A program made the position numbers and the translations under genes. The notes beneath the pieces were generated by a model. The model searched no databases, had not been told where the DNA came from, and saw only the letters and a list, made by a program, of their open reading frames with translations. Below, piece after piece: positions 43,794 through 52,351 of a stretch of 56,046 nt of DNA. The DNA is from Chloroflexota bacterium (GTDB taxonomy: Bacteria; Chloroflexota; Anaerolineae; Aggregatilineales; Phototrophicaceae): positions 1 through 56,046 of the forward strand of contig JAPPFH010000012.1 in assembly GCA_028875185.1 (NCBI GenBank), given 5' to 3'. Positions within the stretch are counted from its first letter, which is position 1. Each line of letters opens with the position of its first letter.

Positions 43794-43870
43794 TGTAGGG
43801 GCGACCAACCTGGTCGCCCGCAGATCGCATATGGAATTGGGCGCGGGCGACTTGATAAGTCGCCCCTACA
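43794..43870. repeat. Inverted pair of palindromic TGTAG elements
   Basis: TGTAGGGGCGACC-AACCT-GGTCGCCCGC (43794-43821) faces GCGGGCGACTT-GATA-AGTCGCCCCTACA (43843-43870). The pair shares the outer flanks as an inverted repeat, while each half also has its own self-complementary core of different sequence (GACC/GGTC versus GACTT/AAGTC). It is located between the MalF- and MalG-type genes. Confidence 0.85.
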
Positions 43871-43905
43871 GATTTTGCTATGACGTCGGCGGCGGTTGCC
43901 ATGCC

Positions 43906-44754
43906 CTAGCCTTTCAAGCCCGTCAGCGAGATGCCCTGAATGAAGACGCGCTGCATAAAGAAAAAGATTATGATGATCGGAACAACCGCCATGGTCGAAG
44001 CCGCCATCAAAATGCTGAAATCCGTGATGCCTTGCGAATTATGATAAAGCGCCAATCCCAGCGACATCGGATAAAGATCGCGGTCGTTGAGGTAGATGAG
44101 GGGGCCGATAAAATCGTTCCAGGACCAGATGAATTGAAAGAGCGCCACCGTCGCCAGCGCCGGCTTGCAGAGCGGCAGGATGACGCGCGTGAGCAGAATC
44201 CATTCGCTGCCGCCATCGATGCGCGTCGCCTCCGATAGCTCTTTGGGAATGCCCAGCATAAACTGCCGCAGCATAAAAATGAAAAAGGGATGACCGAGCC
44301 AAGCGGGCACGATCAGCGGCAGCCAGGAATTTACCCAGCCGATCTTGCTGAAGCTGACGAAAAGCGGAATCATGACGACATGATACGGCAGCATCAGCGT
44401 AGACAGCACCAGCACGAACACGGCATCGCGGCCCTTCCATTCCACGCGCGAAAAGCCATAGGCGACCAGGCTGTTGGAAATGATGGCGCCGATGACGGCT
44501 GCGACCGCGATCTGCAGCGAGTTGCCCAAGTATTGCAGGAAGGGCTGCGCTTCCAGGGCGTTTGGGTAATTCTCGAATTCGAGCGGCTCGGGGATCCAAA
44601 CCGGTGGGTCAAGCAAAAGCTGGTCGATGGGTTTGAGCGAGGTGGTGATCATCCAGAAGAGCGGCAGGATGAAGGCGGCGGACAAGCCGACCAGCAAGAC
44701 GAAGGATACGATGTTGTTGATGTTTGCGCGTTTGACGCCGAAACTTGCGATCAT
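43906..44754 (-). CDS. CUT1 sugar ABC importer permease, MalG/UgpE type
   Basis: A 282-residue permease. The first helix is FVLLVGLSAAFILPLFWMITTSLK, and the EAA loop is ELSEATRIDGGSEWILLTRVILP followed by FQFIWSWNDFIGPLIYLND, the classic MalG-side signature. I chose ATG 44754, because the upstream reading to 44796 runs through a palindromic repeat. The start sits only a few bases downstream of that repeat, with no evident ribosome-binding site. It belongs with the binding protein at 44885 and the MalF-type permease. Confidence 0.9.
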   Translation of the reverse strand: MIASFGVKRANINNIVSFVLLVGLSAAFILPLFWMITTSLKPIDQLLLDPPVWIPEPLEFENYPNALEAQPFLQYLGNSLQIAVAAVIGAIISNSLVAYGFSRVEWKGRDAVFVLVLSTLMLPYHVVMIPLFVSFSKIGWVNSWLPLIVPAWLGHPFFIFMLRQFMLGIPKELSEATRIDGGSEWILLTRVILPLCKPALATVALFQFIWSWNDFIGPLIYLNDRDLYPMSLGLALYHNSQGITDFSILMAASTMAVVPIIIIFFFMQRVFIQGISLTGLKG

Positions 44755-44766
44755 GTGTTGTGTTGG

Positions 44767-44866
44767 CTGAGGGCGACCTAAAGGTCGCGTAGACAAAGCC
44801 CGCCGGTCGCCCTTAAAGAATGTGCATACATAAAGACAGGCGGGCGACCCAATGGGTCGCCCCTAC
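44767..44866. repeat. Palindromic elements between binding protein and permease genes
   Basis: GAGGGCGACCTAAAGGTCGCG (about 44769-44789) and GCGGGCGACCC-AAT-GGGTCGCCCCTACA (44840-44866) lie between the end of the binding-protein gene and the MalG-type permease. The second is a standard copy in minus orientation, and the first is degenerate. Confidence 0.75.
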
Positions 44867-44884
44867 AAATTGTAATTGGCGCGG

Positions 44885-46258
44885 CTAAAACTGGCGATAC
44901 TCGTTCTCGACGGCAGTTTGCACGGCGTCGAGCGCTTCTTGCGCCGATTTCTCCAGCCGCAATGCTTGATCGACTTCCGAGCCGAGCCGGTCCATGTAGA
45001 AGTTGGCCACCGGTATCATCGGCGTGGTCAAGCCGCGCGGGCTGCCCATGGTTTCGAAGAAGCTGCGATAATCGGGATGCTCGTCGAAGAGGGCGGTGAT
45101 GCGGTCTACCTCGAGCGCGGCCAACGAGCCTGTGGTTGTGGTCGGCGTATCTTTCCAGGCGGCGACGATTGCCATCACATCCGGATCGGTGAAGCCGGAC
45201 CACCACTTGGCGAACTCGTAGGCGGCGGCTGGGTTGGCCGCGCCGGTGGGGATGCACTGGTAGTTGCCCCAAATCCAGGAACCCCAGCCGGTGCTGTCTT
45301 CTTCGCCCGCGACCGGCGGCAGATGCTGCAAGCCCCAGCGGAAGCCTTCGGCGGCGAAGCGGTGGAAGTCGCCAAGTTTCCAGGGACCGATGAGTTGCAT
45401 GGCGAGGCGGCCCGCGATGAAGGGGTCTTGCGTGCCACCGCGTTCGCCGGATAAGCCCGATGAAAAGCGCTGCAAGCGTTCAACGCCGTATTTTTCGCTG
45501 TAGCTCATCATCCATTCGAGCGCGCGCACATTGCCCGGGTGATTGGCGGTGATGGCGTCGTTCTCGGCATCGTAGATTCCGCCGCCAAAGTTGCCGAACC
45601 AGGCGCGATGAAATGAATGGTGCGAGCCGAGGTGCAGCATACCGACGCGGTCCAGATTGCCATCGGCGTCTTCGACCGTGAGCTGCTCCGCCATGGCATC
45701 CAGCTCTTCGATGGTGCCGGGACCGACTTCGGGGTCCAAGCCCGCTTCTTCAAATTGGTTCTTGTTCCAAGCCAGGTCGTAGACGCCGAAGCCGCTGGGC
45801 GTACCGTAGACCGCGCCGTCGACCACGCCGCCGGACAAAGCCGCTGGCGTGAGGAAGTCTTTGATGGCGGCGACCTCTTCCGGCGTTCCCAGATCGGCGT
45901 ATGGTGTGATGCCGCCCAAAGCAGCCAAACCCGGAATCTCGTTCGAGCCGAAGAAGGTGACGATGTCCGGCGGGCTGCCGGCGGAAATAGCGGCGGTCAA
46001 GCGCACCAGGAAGTCGCCATAGGGGACAACCAGCGGCTCGACGCGAATGGCGTCTTGGTGCGCGTGGAAGGCGTCGACGATGTCCTGGACATAATTCTCC
46101 CACTGCTCGGTCCAGCCATGCCAGTAGGTGATTGTTACCGGATCCTGCGCGGCTACGCTGGCAACGGGCAGCGCGCCAAGGGCGGCCGCGCCGGCGCCGC
46201 TGGCGATGGACTTTAGCAGGTCGCGGCGTGACAGTCCGTTATTCTTGGGTTGAGCCAT
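44885..46258 (-). CDS. CUT1 ABC importer solute-binding protein, family 1, Tat-exported
   Basis: A 457-residue binding protein for a sugar or oligosaccharide. The N-terminus LSRRDLLKSIASGAGAAALG is a twin-arginine signal followed by a hydrophobic stretch and ASVAAQ cleavage site. ITYWHGWTEQW begins the mature lobe. IAAWKDTPTT, then PDYRSFFETM close to the C-terminus, are family-like. ATG 46258 has AGGAG at the right distance. Its mRNA would run into palindromic repeats before the permeases. Tat export implies folding, or cofactor binding, in the cytoplasm first. Confidence 0.9.
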   Translation of the reverse strand: MAQPKNNGLSRRDLLKSIASGAGAAALGALPVASVAAQDPVTITYWHGWTEQWENYVQDIVDAFHAHQDAIRVEPLVVPYGDFLVRLTAAISAGSPPDIVTFFGSNEIPGLAALGGITPYADLGTPEEVAAIKDFLTPAALSGGVVDGAVYGTPSGFGVYDLAWNKNQFEEAGLDPEVGPGTIEELDAMAEQLTVEDADGNLDRVGMLHLGSHHSFHRAWFGNFGGGIYDAENDAITANHPGNVRALEWMMSYSEKYGVERLQRFSSGLSGERGGTQDPFIAGRLAMQLIGPWKLGDFHRFAAEGFRWGLQHLPPVAGEEDSTGWGSWIWGNYQCIPTGAANPAAAYEFAKWWSGFTDPDVMAIVAAWKDTPTTTTGSLAALEVDRITALFDEHPDYRSFFETMGSPRGLTTPMIPVANFYMDRLGSEVDQALRLEKSAQEALDAVQTAVENEYRQF

Positions 46259-46429
46259 GATAATTCTCCTAGTCAGATACATTTTGGCATACACTGCTTG
46301 CCACTGCTGTCTCTAGTATTCGCTCTACTCTTCACCTCCTTTTGCCACGACAGCGGCAACCAAAGCACAGTCCTCAACAATCAAGTCAGGACACTGTTAC
46401 ACATTGCGGGAGTAGCTTTTTTATCGCCG

Positions 46430-47425
46430 CTAAGCAAATGCAAAGGCCCGAATCAACTCGATCTCGGCTTCATCGTAGGGCGACCCGTCCGCGTGGAAGA
46501 TGTCGTGCTGCCAAGTCTCGCTGTCGGGACTATTCAATTCACGCCGCCAATCGAGATAAGTCTGCGTGCGCCCGGCGACCAAGCCCCAATTGTACCAACC
46601 GATGCGCTCGCGGGCGAAAATCGGCAGAATCAGCTCAACCGTCTGCCCAACCACCCGCCGCAGCCATTCGGTGCAGAGCACGGGCCGGCCATAAGCCTGG
46701 CAGCGTTGGATGACCGCTTCTACGCCAGTCTCGCCGTAGTGGTGGAATGATGTCACGTCAGACAATTCCAATATGCGTTTCTCCATCGCATAGCCCTCAT
46801 GCCCGCGGAAGATCGAGGTCGTCAGCGGTTGCCCCGCGCCGGCTTCGCGCGCCCAGGCGAAAGCCGCTTCCACTAGCGGCAGGCTCGTCTCGCCCAATTC
46901 GCTATTGCCGGGCTCGTTGTACAAGTCCCAAATCTGCACCCGCTCATCGTCTGCGAACGACCCGACTATGTCGAGCACATAGTCCTTGAGCGCGGGCCAA
47001 ACCGCGCGGTCGTCCACGCGCGTCAAGCCCGGGCTGGGGGTCCAGCCGCTGTTGTGCGTATAGGGAATTGGATCGTCTTGCTTGCCTAGATAAGGTTCCT
47101 TGCCGGCGAAGGCGCAGTCATCGAAGAGTATGAACATCGCCTTGATGCCTTCCCCCGCCGCGATATCGAGGAATTGATCAATGCGGCGCTTCAAGCCATC
47201 GGGGTCATCCTGCCAGACGAGAAACTGATGAAAGACGCGCGCAGCGTTGAAGCCAGCCGCCCCAGCCCAAGCCAGTTCCTCGGCGATGGCGTCGGCATCG
47301 AAGGACTCCGCTTGCCACATCTCTGTCGAGTTTACGGCGCTGCGCGGCAGATAATTACAGCCGCGGATGGGATCAATCGAGGCGTACCACCCATTGGCTT
47401 TTTCGCTTGTCCATTGCTCGGTCAT
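46430..47425 (-). CDS. GH5-like cytoplasmic glycoside hydrolase
   Basis: A 331-residue TIM-barrel hydrolase. RGCNYLPRSAVNSTEMW is a start seen in enzymes often labelled cellulase or 1,4-beta-xylanase. The acid/base glutamate is E171 in WDLYNEPGN and the nucleophile E253 in PVLCTEWLRR. FHHYGE and WYNWGLVAGRTQTYLDW complete the active-site wall. Without a signal peptide it should act on imported oligosaccharides. ATG 47425 is supported by GGAG nine bases upstream. It lies between the two CUT1 systems. Confidence 0.82.
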   Translation of the reverse strand: MTEQWTSEKANGWYASIDPIRGCNYLPRSAVNSTEMWQAESFDADAIAEELAWAGAAGFNAARVFHQFLVWQDDPDGLKRRIDQFLDIAAGEGIKAMFILFDDCAFAGKEPYLGKQDDPIPYTHNSGWTPSPGLTRVDDRAVWPALKDYVLDIVGSFADDERVQIWDLYNEPGNSELGETSLPLVEAAFAWAREAGAGQPLTTSIFRGHEGYAMEKRILELSDVTSFHHYGETGVEAVIQRCQAYGRPVLCTEWLRRVVGQTVELILPIFARERIGWYNWGLVAGRTQTYLDWRRELNSPDSETWQHDIFHADGSPYDEAEIELIRAFAFA

Positions 47426-47451
47426 TCCAATATCTCCATTCGCCCAAAATT

Positions 47452-47553
47452 TGTAGGGCAAGTGTCGGCGGTCAGTGTCTGCGCGACCTAAACGCCCCAT
47501 GTCTCGCCCTGCTATCCTACGCAGTTGCGCGCGACCCAAGGAGCGCGCCTACA
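47452..47553. repeat. Degenerate paired element between the GH5-like and DUF4380 genes
   Basis: The left end is TGTAGGGCAAG (47452-47462) and the right GCGCGCGACCC-AAGGAGCGCGCCTACA (47526-47552), so TGTAG/CTACA ends are kept while the cores are degenerate. Positions 47462-47488 are an inverted copy, with one mismatch, of 16966-16992. Confidence 0.55.
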
Positions 47554-47565
47554 ACTCTTCAGTTG

Positions 47566-48825
47566 TTACAGCACGGCACTGGCAAGCGTACCCTTGTATG
47601 TTCCATCCGCGTCCAAGATGTTCACGCGTATCAGTCGCGTTGCGCTATCGAGCTTAGCGTAAGCATCAATATGCAGAGCGCGCAAGGGCGATACCGGTCC
47701 CAAGTCGATTTTGCCCACTAAGCCGCCCGCTTCATCCAGGCATTCTATTTCCCCGCGGCCCGCCAAAAAACAGCCGAAGGCGCCTTGAATCCGCGCCCAG
47801 CCGCCATTGACATCCACCGTCAGCGGCTCATGCGCGCAACCGACATCGGTGACATCAACGATTGGCGCCGGACAATATGCCGCCGACCAAGTCACGCGCT
47901 GCGACGCGACCTTGCCCGGAGCGAGCGTGAATAGCGGGCTGAGCAATTCCGCCTCCAGAATGTAGCCGGGCGAACGAATCGGTATCGGCGAAGGCGCGCC
48001 GGGCGATTCGGTCCAGCATTCTACCGTCGCGCCATTGTCGGGATACTCGGCATCGGGCTCATAAGGAAATTGCATACATAGCGCGAAACCCGCTCGTCGG
48101 TCGGCGAAGGCGATCCAACCGGCCGGACTATGTACGCCGATCTTGCCAACGATGCCCTGATACTGAACCGCCAGCAAAGCACTCTCCCCATGCATCTGAT
48201 ACTGACTATTGTCATCGCCGAACATGATCTCGTAGGGTCGCTCGCGCGCGGGATCGATGGGGATATAAAGCCAGCAATCATCGTTGAGCTGACCATCGAC
48301 CGCGCTGCAAACCATCTGCGCCACATCCCAGATCGACCAGCGTATTGCGCGCTCGGAAATATTCTCGAAGGACAAATCGAGCTTCAAGCGCGAGCTCGCA
48401 TCGTCGACGCGCAACAAGCGGCGAATGCGCAAACCCGAGCGCGCGTCGGGCGGGCTCGTCATCAGAAGAGCGGCAGCCGATACCTCCTGGTTCGTCTCCA
48501 ATGCGTAGGGTCCTGAATCAAGCACCGGATCCGGCGGACCGGGCCACTGCCCCTCGCCATCCCAGCCTTGCGGGGCGGGCCAGGTCTTGGCGCCGCCGTA
48601 ATTCTTCCAGTGTAGAATCGTGCCATCGCCGGCATGTTCTTCAAAAGTGAAGCGCTTGCCCAGCAGCTCCGGATTCACGAAGAGATAATCATGCGAACCC
48701 AAACTGAACTGCATCAGGCGTCCGCCGATCTCGGGCACACAGACGGCGTCGATGATGCCATTGCTCAGCCGGACGCCGTCCCAGCCATGGAAATCAATTT
48801 CGTCGGCAGTAACCGTCGGAGGCAT
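47566..48825 (-). CDS. DUF4380/aldose-epimerase-fold protein
   Basis: A 419-residue soluble protein. VRLSNGIIDAVCVPEIGGRLMQFSLG resembles the N-terminal strands of galactose-mutarotase-fold proteins, and FVNPELLGK, LHWKNYGGAKTWPAPQGW are blocks I associate with DUF4380. Later SFENISERAIRWSIWDVAQ fits the same supersandwich fold. It probably binds or interconverts a sugar, and catalytic residues are not obvious. It lies in the minus-strand sugar island between permease and GH5-like genes. The start is ATG 48825. Confidence 0.7.
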   Translation of the reverse strand: MPPTVTADEIDFHGWDGVRLSNGIIDAVCVPEIGGRLMQFSLGSHDYLFVNPELLGKRFTFEEHAGDGTILHWKNYGGAKTWPAPQGWDGEGQWPGPPDPVLDSGPYALETNQEVSAAALLMTSPPDARSGLRIRRLLRVDDASSRLKLDLSFENISERAIRWSIWDVAQMVCSAVDGQLNDDCWLYIPIDPARERPYEIMFGDDNSQYQMHGESALLAVQYQGIVGKIGVHSPAGWIAFADRRAGFALCMQFPYEPDAEYPDNGATVECWTESPGAPSPIPIRSPGYILEAELLSPLFTLAPGKVASQRVTWSAAYCPAPIVDVTDVGCAHEPLTVDVNGGWARIQGAFGCFLAGRGEIECLDEAGGLVGKIDLGPVSPLRALHIDAYAKLDSATRLIRVNILDADGTYKGTLASAVL

Positions 48826-48838
48826 CTACCCTGCCCTC

Positions 48839-48872
48839 ATTCTCTGTGCCCTCTGCGCCTCTGTGGTGAATC
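48839..48872. repeat. Short dispersed repeat with CTCTGTGGTGAA
   Basis: CTGCGCCTCTGTGGTGAA near 48855-48872 shares CTCTGTGGTGAA with the complement of 16955-16966. It is tucked between the DUF4380 and MalG-type genes. Confidence 0.4.
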
Positions 48873-48878
48873 CAGAAA

Positions 48879-49742
48879 TCAACCCTGCAGACCAGTCGTG
48901 GAGATGCCGCGGACGAAGTAGCGCTGCAGCAGCAGGAAGAAGATGACCGCCGGTATGGTGGCGGCGGCGGCCGAGGCCATGATGACGCCGAAGCGCATCG
49001 AAAGCCCGCGCCCAACGAAGACGGCTAAACCGACCGGCACAGTGCGAGTGGCGTCCGTGTTGCTGATGATGAGGGGCCAGAAGAAGTCGTTCCAACTGCG
49101 GACGAAAGTAAAGATGGCGACGGTGGCGATGACCGGTTTGCTCAGCGGGATGAAGATGCGCCAGAGCAGACCCAGGCGGCTGCAGCCGTCTAATCGAGCC
49201 GCCTCTTCCAATTCGACCGGGATGCTGAGGAAGAATTGCGTCATCAAAAAGACGCCAAAGGCGTTGGCCGCGGCCGGCACGGCGATGCTGAAGTAGGTGT
49301 TGGCCAGCTTGAATTTGATCATGCCCAGGAAGAGCGGCACCAGCAGAATCTCGCCCGGCAGCAGGAAGGTCGACAAAATGATGAGCAGGACGATCTTGCG
49401 CCCGCGGAAGCGCATGCGCGCCAGCGGATAAGCGGCCAAGATATTGGTGGCCAGGGTCAGCACGGTGGTGATGGTCGCCACGATGAGGCTGTTGCGGAAC
49501 CACTGCAGCATCGGGAAGGAGTCGAATAGCCGCGTGTAGAATTCAAGCGTCGGCTCGTTGGGCCACCAAGTGGGTGGATAGCTGAAGACTTCGGTATCCG
49601 GCTTGATGGAGGTGACGAACATCCAGATGAAGGGCGCGCCCCAGACGATGGCGACGAAGATCATGATGGCATAGAGCGCCAGCCGCCCATAGTTGAGGGA
49701 ACCATCGCGGTAGACGCTGTCTTTGCGCCAGGATACAGCCAT
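48879..49742 (-). CDS. CUT1 sugar ABC importer permease, MalG type (second system)
   Basis: A 287-residue permease: LYAIMIFVAIVWGAPFIWMFVTSIK is the first helix, the EAA loop is ELEEAARLDGCSRLGLLWRIFIP, then FTFVRSWNDFFWPLII. It begins one base after the stop of the MalF-type gene, so the two are translated together. It belongs with the binding protein at 50876. Confidence 0.9.
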   Translation of the reverse strand: MAVSWRKDSVYRDGSLNYGRLALYAIMIFVAIVWGAPFIWMFVTSIKPDTEVFSYPPTWWPNEPTLEFYTRLFDSFPMLQWFRNSLIVATITTVLTLATNILAAYPLARMRFRGRKIVLLIILSTFLLPGEILLVPLFLGMIKFKLANTYFSIAVPAAANAFGVFLMTQFFLSIPVELEEAARLDGCSRLGLLWRIFIPLSKPVIATVAIFTFVRSWNDFFWPLIISNTDATRTVPVGLAVFVGRGLSMRFGVIMASAAAATIPAVIFFLLLQRYFVRGISTTGLQG

Positions 49743-49743
49743 G

Positions 49744-50631
49744 CTATATCACCTTCATCGCGCGCAGTTGAACGATGGTGAAGCTCAGCGTGATCACCAT
49801 CAAAATGACGCCCGCCGCCGATGCCAAGCCCATATTGAAGTTTACAAACGCGGTCTCATAAATGAATTGGGCGACGGTGAAGGTGCTGCCTTGCGGTCCG
49901 CCGCGGGTCATGACAAAGACCTGCCCGAAGACGCGCCAGCAAGCGATGACCGTCAGCGGGATGACGAAGGCGTTGACCGGCATGAGCATAGGGATGGTGA
50001 CATACCGCAGCTCTTGCCAGCGGCCAGCGCCATCGATCTTTGCCGCCTCGTACAAGTCCTCCGGGATATCCTGCAAGCCCGCCAAATAAATGATCATATT
50101 GCCATTGACCGTCCACCAGATGGTGGTGATGGCGATGGCTGGCATCGCCGAATCGGGGTCGCCCAGCCAGTTGATCGGCGGATTGACGCCCAACACGCCC
50201 AGATAATAATTCAGCAATCCCGAGCTGCGCTCCAGGATCCACTGAAAGATAATGCCCACCGCCGCCACGCTGACCACATGTGGCAGGAAGACGATGGCGC
50301 GCGCGATGTTGCGACCGCGCAGCTTCTGATTCACCAGCAGCGCCAACAGAAAGCCCAATACGATAAGGGGAATTGCCGCCAAGACCACGAAATAGAGCGT
50401 ATTCTGCAGCGATTCGATGAAGAGTTCGCTGTCTAATAGCTTGGTATAATTCTTTAACCCGCGCCATTTGGGTTCGCCGATGATGCCCCATTTGGTGAAG
50501 CTGGCGTAGACGCCGACAACCGCCGGCAGCAGCAGAAATACGATGAAGAGAACCAAGTATGGCGCCATAAAAGCATAGGCGATCAAGTCGTTCTTGATGC
50601 TGTTCCAGGGTGATGTCTTCCGTTTGGTCAT
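49744..50631 (-). CDS. CUT1 sugar ABC importer permease, MalF type (second system)
   Basis: A 295-residue permease with the start YAFMAPYLVLFIVFLLLPAV, an EAA loop DLYEAAKIDGAGRWQELRYVTIP, and VFVMTRGGPQGST. I chose ATG 50631, because the longer reading to 50676 begins inside a palindromic repeat. The repeat block at 50661-50789 separates it from the upstream binding-protein gene. Confidence 0.9.
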   Translation of the reverse strand: MTKRKTSPWNSIKNDLIAYAFMAPYLVLFIVFLLLPAVVGVYASFTKWGIIGEPKWRGLKNYTKLLDSELFIESLQNTLYFVVLAAIPLIVLGFLLALLVNQKLRGRNIARAIVFLPHVVSVAAVGIIFQWILERSSGLLNYYLGVLGVNPPINWLGDPDSAMPAIAITTIWWTVNGNMIIYLAGLQDIPEDLYEAAKIDGAGRWQELRYVTIPMLMPVNAFVIPLTVIACWRVFGQVFVMTRGGPQGSTFTVAQFIYETAFVNFNMGLASAAGVILMVITLSFTIVQLRAMKVI

Positions 50632-50660
50632 CGTGCCCCATCCCCAAAATGGGATATTGC

Positions 50661-50740
50661 TGTAGGGGCGGCCCATCGGGTCGCCCGACGATTGACACTG
50701 AATGCGACACCGGCGGGCAACCAGGTTGGTCGCCCCTACA
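50661..50740. repeat. Inverted pair of palindromic TGTAG elements
   Basis: TGTAGGGGCGGCCC-ATC-GGGTCGCCCG (50661-50687) faces CGGGCAACC-AGGTTGGTCGCCCCTACA (50713-50740). It lies between the second CUT1 binding protein and its MalF-type permease, the same place as in the other two importers of this window. Confidence 0.8.
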
Positions 50741-50761
50741 TTTCTCCAACCTAAATAACAC

Positions 50762-50864
50762 TGTAGAGGTCAGCCGGTGGCTGACCCGTTGCGAAACGTC
50801 CTGCTTATCCCAAACATGTCCCTGCCTCAGCTCATCGCGGGGGAGGGGGTTTGGGCGTGGGAGT
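50762..50864. repeat. Variant palindrome and partial C-rich repeat
   Basis: TGTAGAGGTCAGCC-GGTGGCTGACCCGT (50762-50789) is a further variant with core GGTCAGCC/GGCTGACC. At 50839-50864 a GGGGAGGGGGTTTGGGCGTGG stretch is a partial copy of the G-rich arm of the C-rich repeat. Both sit directly after the binding-protein gene. Confidence 0.6.
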
Positions 50865-50875
50865 CTAAACCTCGC

Positions 50876-52156
50876 CTACTCGTCCAGAAGCAACTCGTCG
50901 ATGCCCGCTTTCATGTCGGCCAAGGCTTCTTCGACCGTCTTGTCGCCAGCTTGAGCCGCCTCAATATTCCGCAAGATCGGCGACTGACCGCCAAAGGTGA
51001 AGACGGAAGTGTACTTCTCGATGGCCGGCTCCATAACCGAGATGGAAAGCGAATCGACGAAGGGCGCATAGTATTGGGCGAAATCATGCTCGGTCCAGAA
51101 GGGATCAGCCAGCGCCACCGGCAATACCGGCACGATGCCGACTTTGATGCCCGGCTCGGCGTAATTCTCCAGGAACCACTTGATGACCTTCATGCCATTG
51201 AGGTAATTGTCCTCGCTGTCTTGCACCGTCAGCGCCAGGCAGTGGGTATTGGTCCAGGTAGCCGGAATATCGCCGAAGGTTGGCATCACGGCTGTGCCGA
51301 GGTTCTTGCCTTCCCTGATATATGAATTGACCATCCAGGGTCCAACCAGAACCATGCCCGCGCGCTCATTCTGGAAAGCGCTGATGTCGCCGACGCCCGA
51401 GCCCATGCTCGAAACACCGCTATTCTGCAAATCCACCATATATTGCAGCGCTTCATGGGCCCCTTCGCTATCGACTGCCGCTAAGCCGTCTTCACCCAGC
51501 CAACTGCCGCCAAATTGGTAAAGCAAGGTGTGGAAGAACCAGCGACCGAGAGCGCCGCCTAATGGCTGGTCTAAGCCGTATTGCGTCACCATGCCGTCAT
51601 CATCGGTGATCGTCATCGCCTCCGCCCAAGCCATGAACTCCTCGCCCGTGGTTGGCGGGCTGTCCGGGTCCAAGCCGGCCGCTTCAACCAGGTCTCTGTT
51701 GTAATAGAGGTTCATCGGATGCAGATCGCCCGGCAGGCAGTAGAACTCGCCATCGATCTTGCTCAGTTCGATGATGTTCTGCGGCACGCCAGTCAGGTCA
51801 ATGTCGGCGGCCGCCATCAGATCGTCAACCGGCAGCAAGACGCCTTTTCTGACATACTCGGTCACTTCCGTGTTATGGAACATCACCACATCGGGCGGGT
51901 TGCCGGCGGCGGCGGTGAGCGTCAGCTGCGTGAACAGATCGTCCCAGCCCAAGGCGGTCGGCTCGATAACTAGGCCGTCTTCGTTTTCCTCATTGAAACG
52001 CGCGAAGACGGTATTGAGCATCTCGGTATTATCGGCGCCGGTCCAGCCGTGCATCAGCGTCACCGCCGTGCTGTCCTGCGCCAGCGCCGCGCCCGGCAGC
52101 AACAGCAGCGCTGCAAGGGCGACAACTACAATCTTCAGAAGCGAATGTTTGGCCAT
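50876..52156 (-). CDS. CUT1 ABC importer solute-binding protein, family 1 (second system)
   Basis: A 426-residue binding protein with a Sec signal peptide (LLKIVVVALAALLLLPGAALAQ, cleavage about residue 26). VTLMHGWTGADNTEMLN opens the mature lobe and WEDLFTQLT-like, GNPPDVVMFHN and GLDPDSPPTTGEEFMAWA segments are family-typical. It probably binds a sugar. ATG 52156 has a strong AAGGAG and a near-consensus promoter at 52209-52238. As first gene of the long minus-strand run it may set expression for much of the island. Confidence 0.9.
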   Translation of the reverse strand: MAKHSLLKIVVVALAALLLLPGAALAQDSTAVTLMHGWTGADNTEMLNTVFARFNEENEDGLVIEPTALGWDDLFTQLTLTAAAGNPPDVVMFHNTEVTEYVRKGVLLPVDDLMAAADIDLTGVPQNIIELSKIDGEFYCLPGDLHPMNLYYNRDLVEAAGLDPDSPPTTGEEFMAWAEAMTITDDDGMVTQYGLDQPLGGALGRWFFHTLLYQFGGSWLGEDGLAAVDSEGAHEALQYMVDLQNSGVSSMGSGVGDISAFQNERAGMVLVGPWMVNSYIREGKNLGTAVMPTFGDIPATWTNTHCLALTVQDSEDNYLNGMKVIKWFLENYAEPGIKVGIVPVLPVALADPFWTEHDFAQYYAPFVDSLSISVMEPAIEKYTSVFTFGGQSPILRNIEAAQAGDKTVEEALADMKAGIDELLLDE

Positions 52157-52208
52157 TTTGTTTCTCCTTATCAGATAGGCTTGTTTCAAAAAAATGCGTA
52201 CAGCGGCA

Positions 52209-52238
52209 ATAATAACCCGTCTCACTTCAAACTGCCAA
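52209..52238 (-). promoter_or_regulatory. Near-consensus promoter for the second CUT1 operon
   Basis: On the minus strand TTGGCA (52233-52238) and TATTAT (52209-52214) are 18 bases apart, each five of six to consensus. It lies about 50-80 bases upstream of ATG 52156. Confidence 0.5.
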
Positions 52239-52307
52239 CATTTTCAAATATCAGCCGGCGTCGAAATTGCCCTTCGGTCCATGCCAACTGATAAATCGAG
52301 CCATTCG

Positions 52308-52316
52308 TGCTATAGT
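52308..52316 (+). promoter_or_regulatory. Extended -10 promoter for the PLP-enzyme gene
   Basis: TGCTATAGT: TGN followed by a five-of-six -10 box, 36 bases before ATG 52352. It is divergent from the promoter at 52209-52238. Confidence 0.4.
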
Positions 52317-52351
52317 CATTTCAACTCTACACATCAAGATTAAGGACAGCA

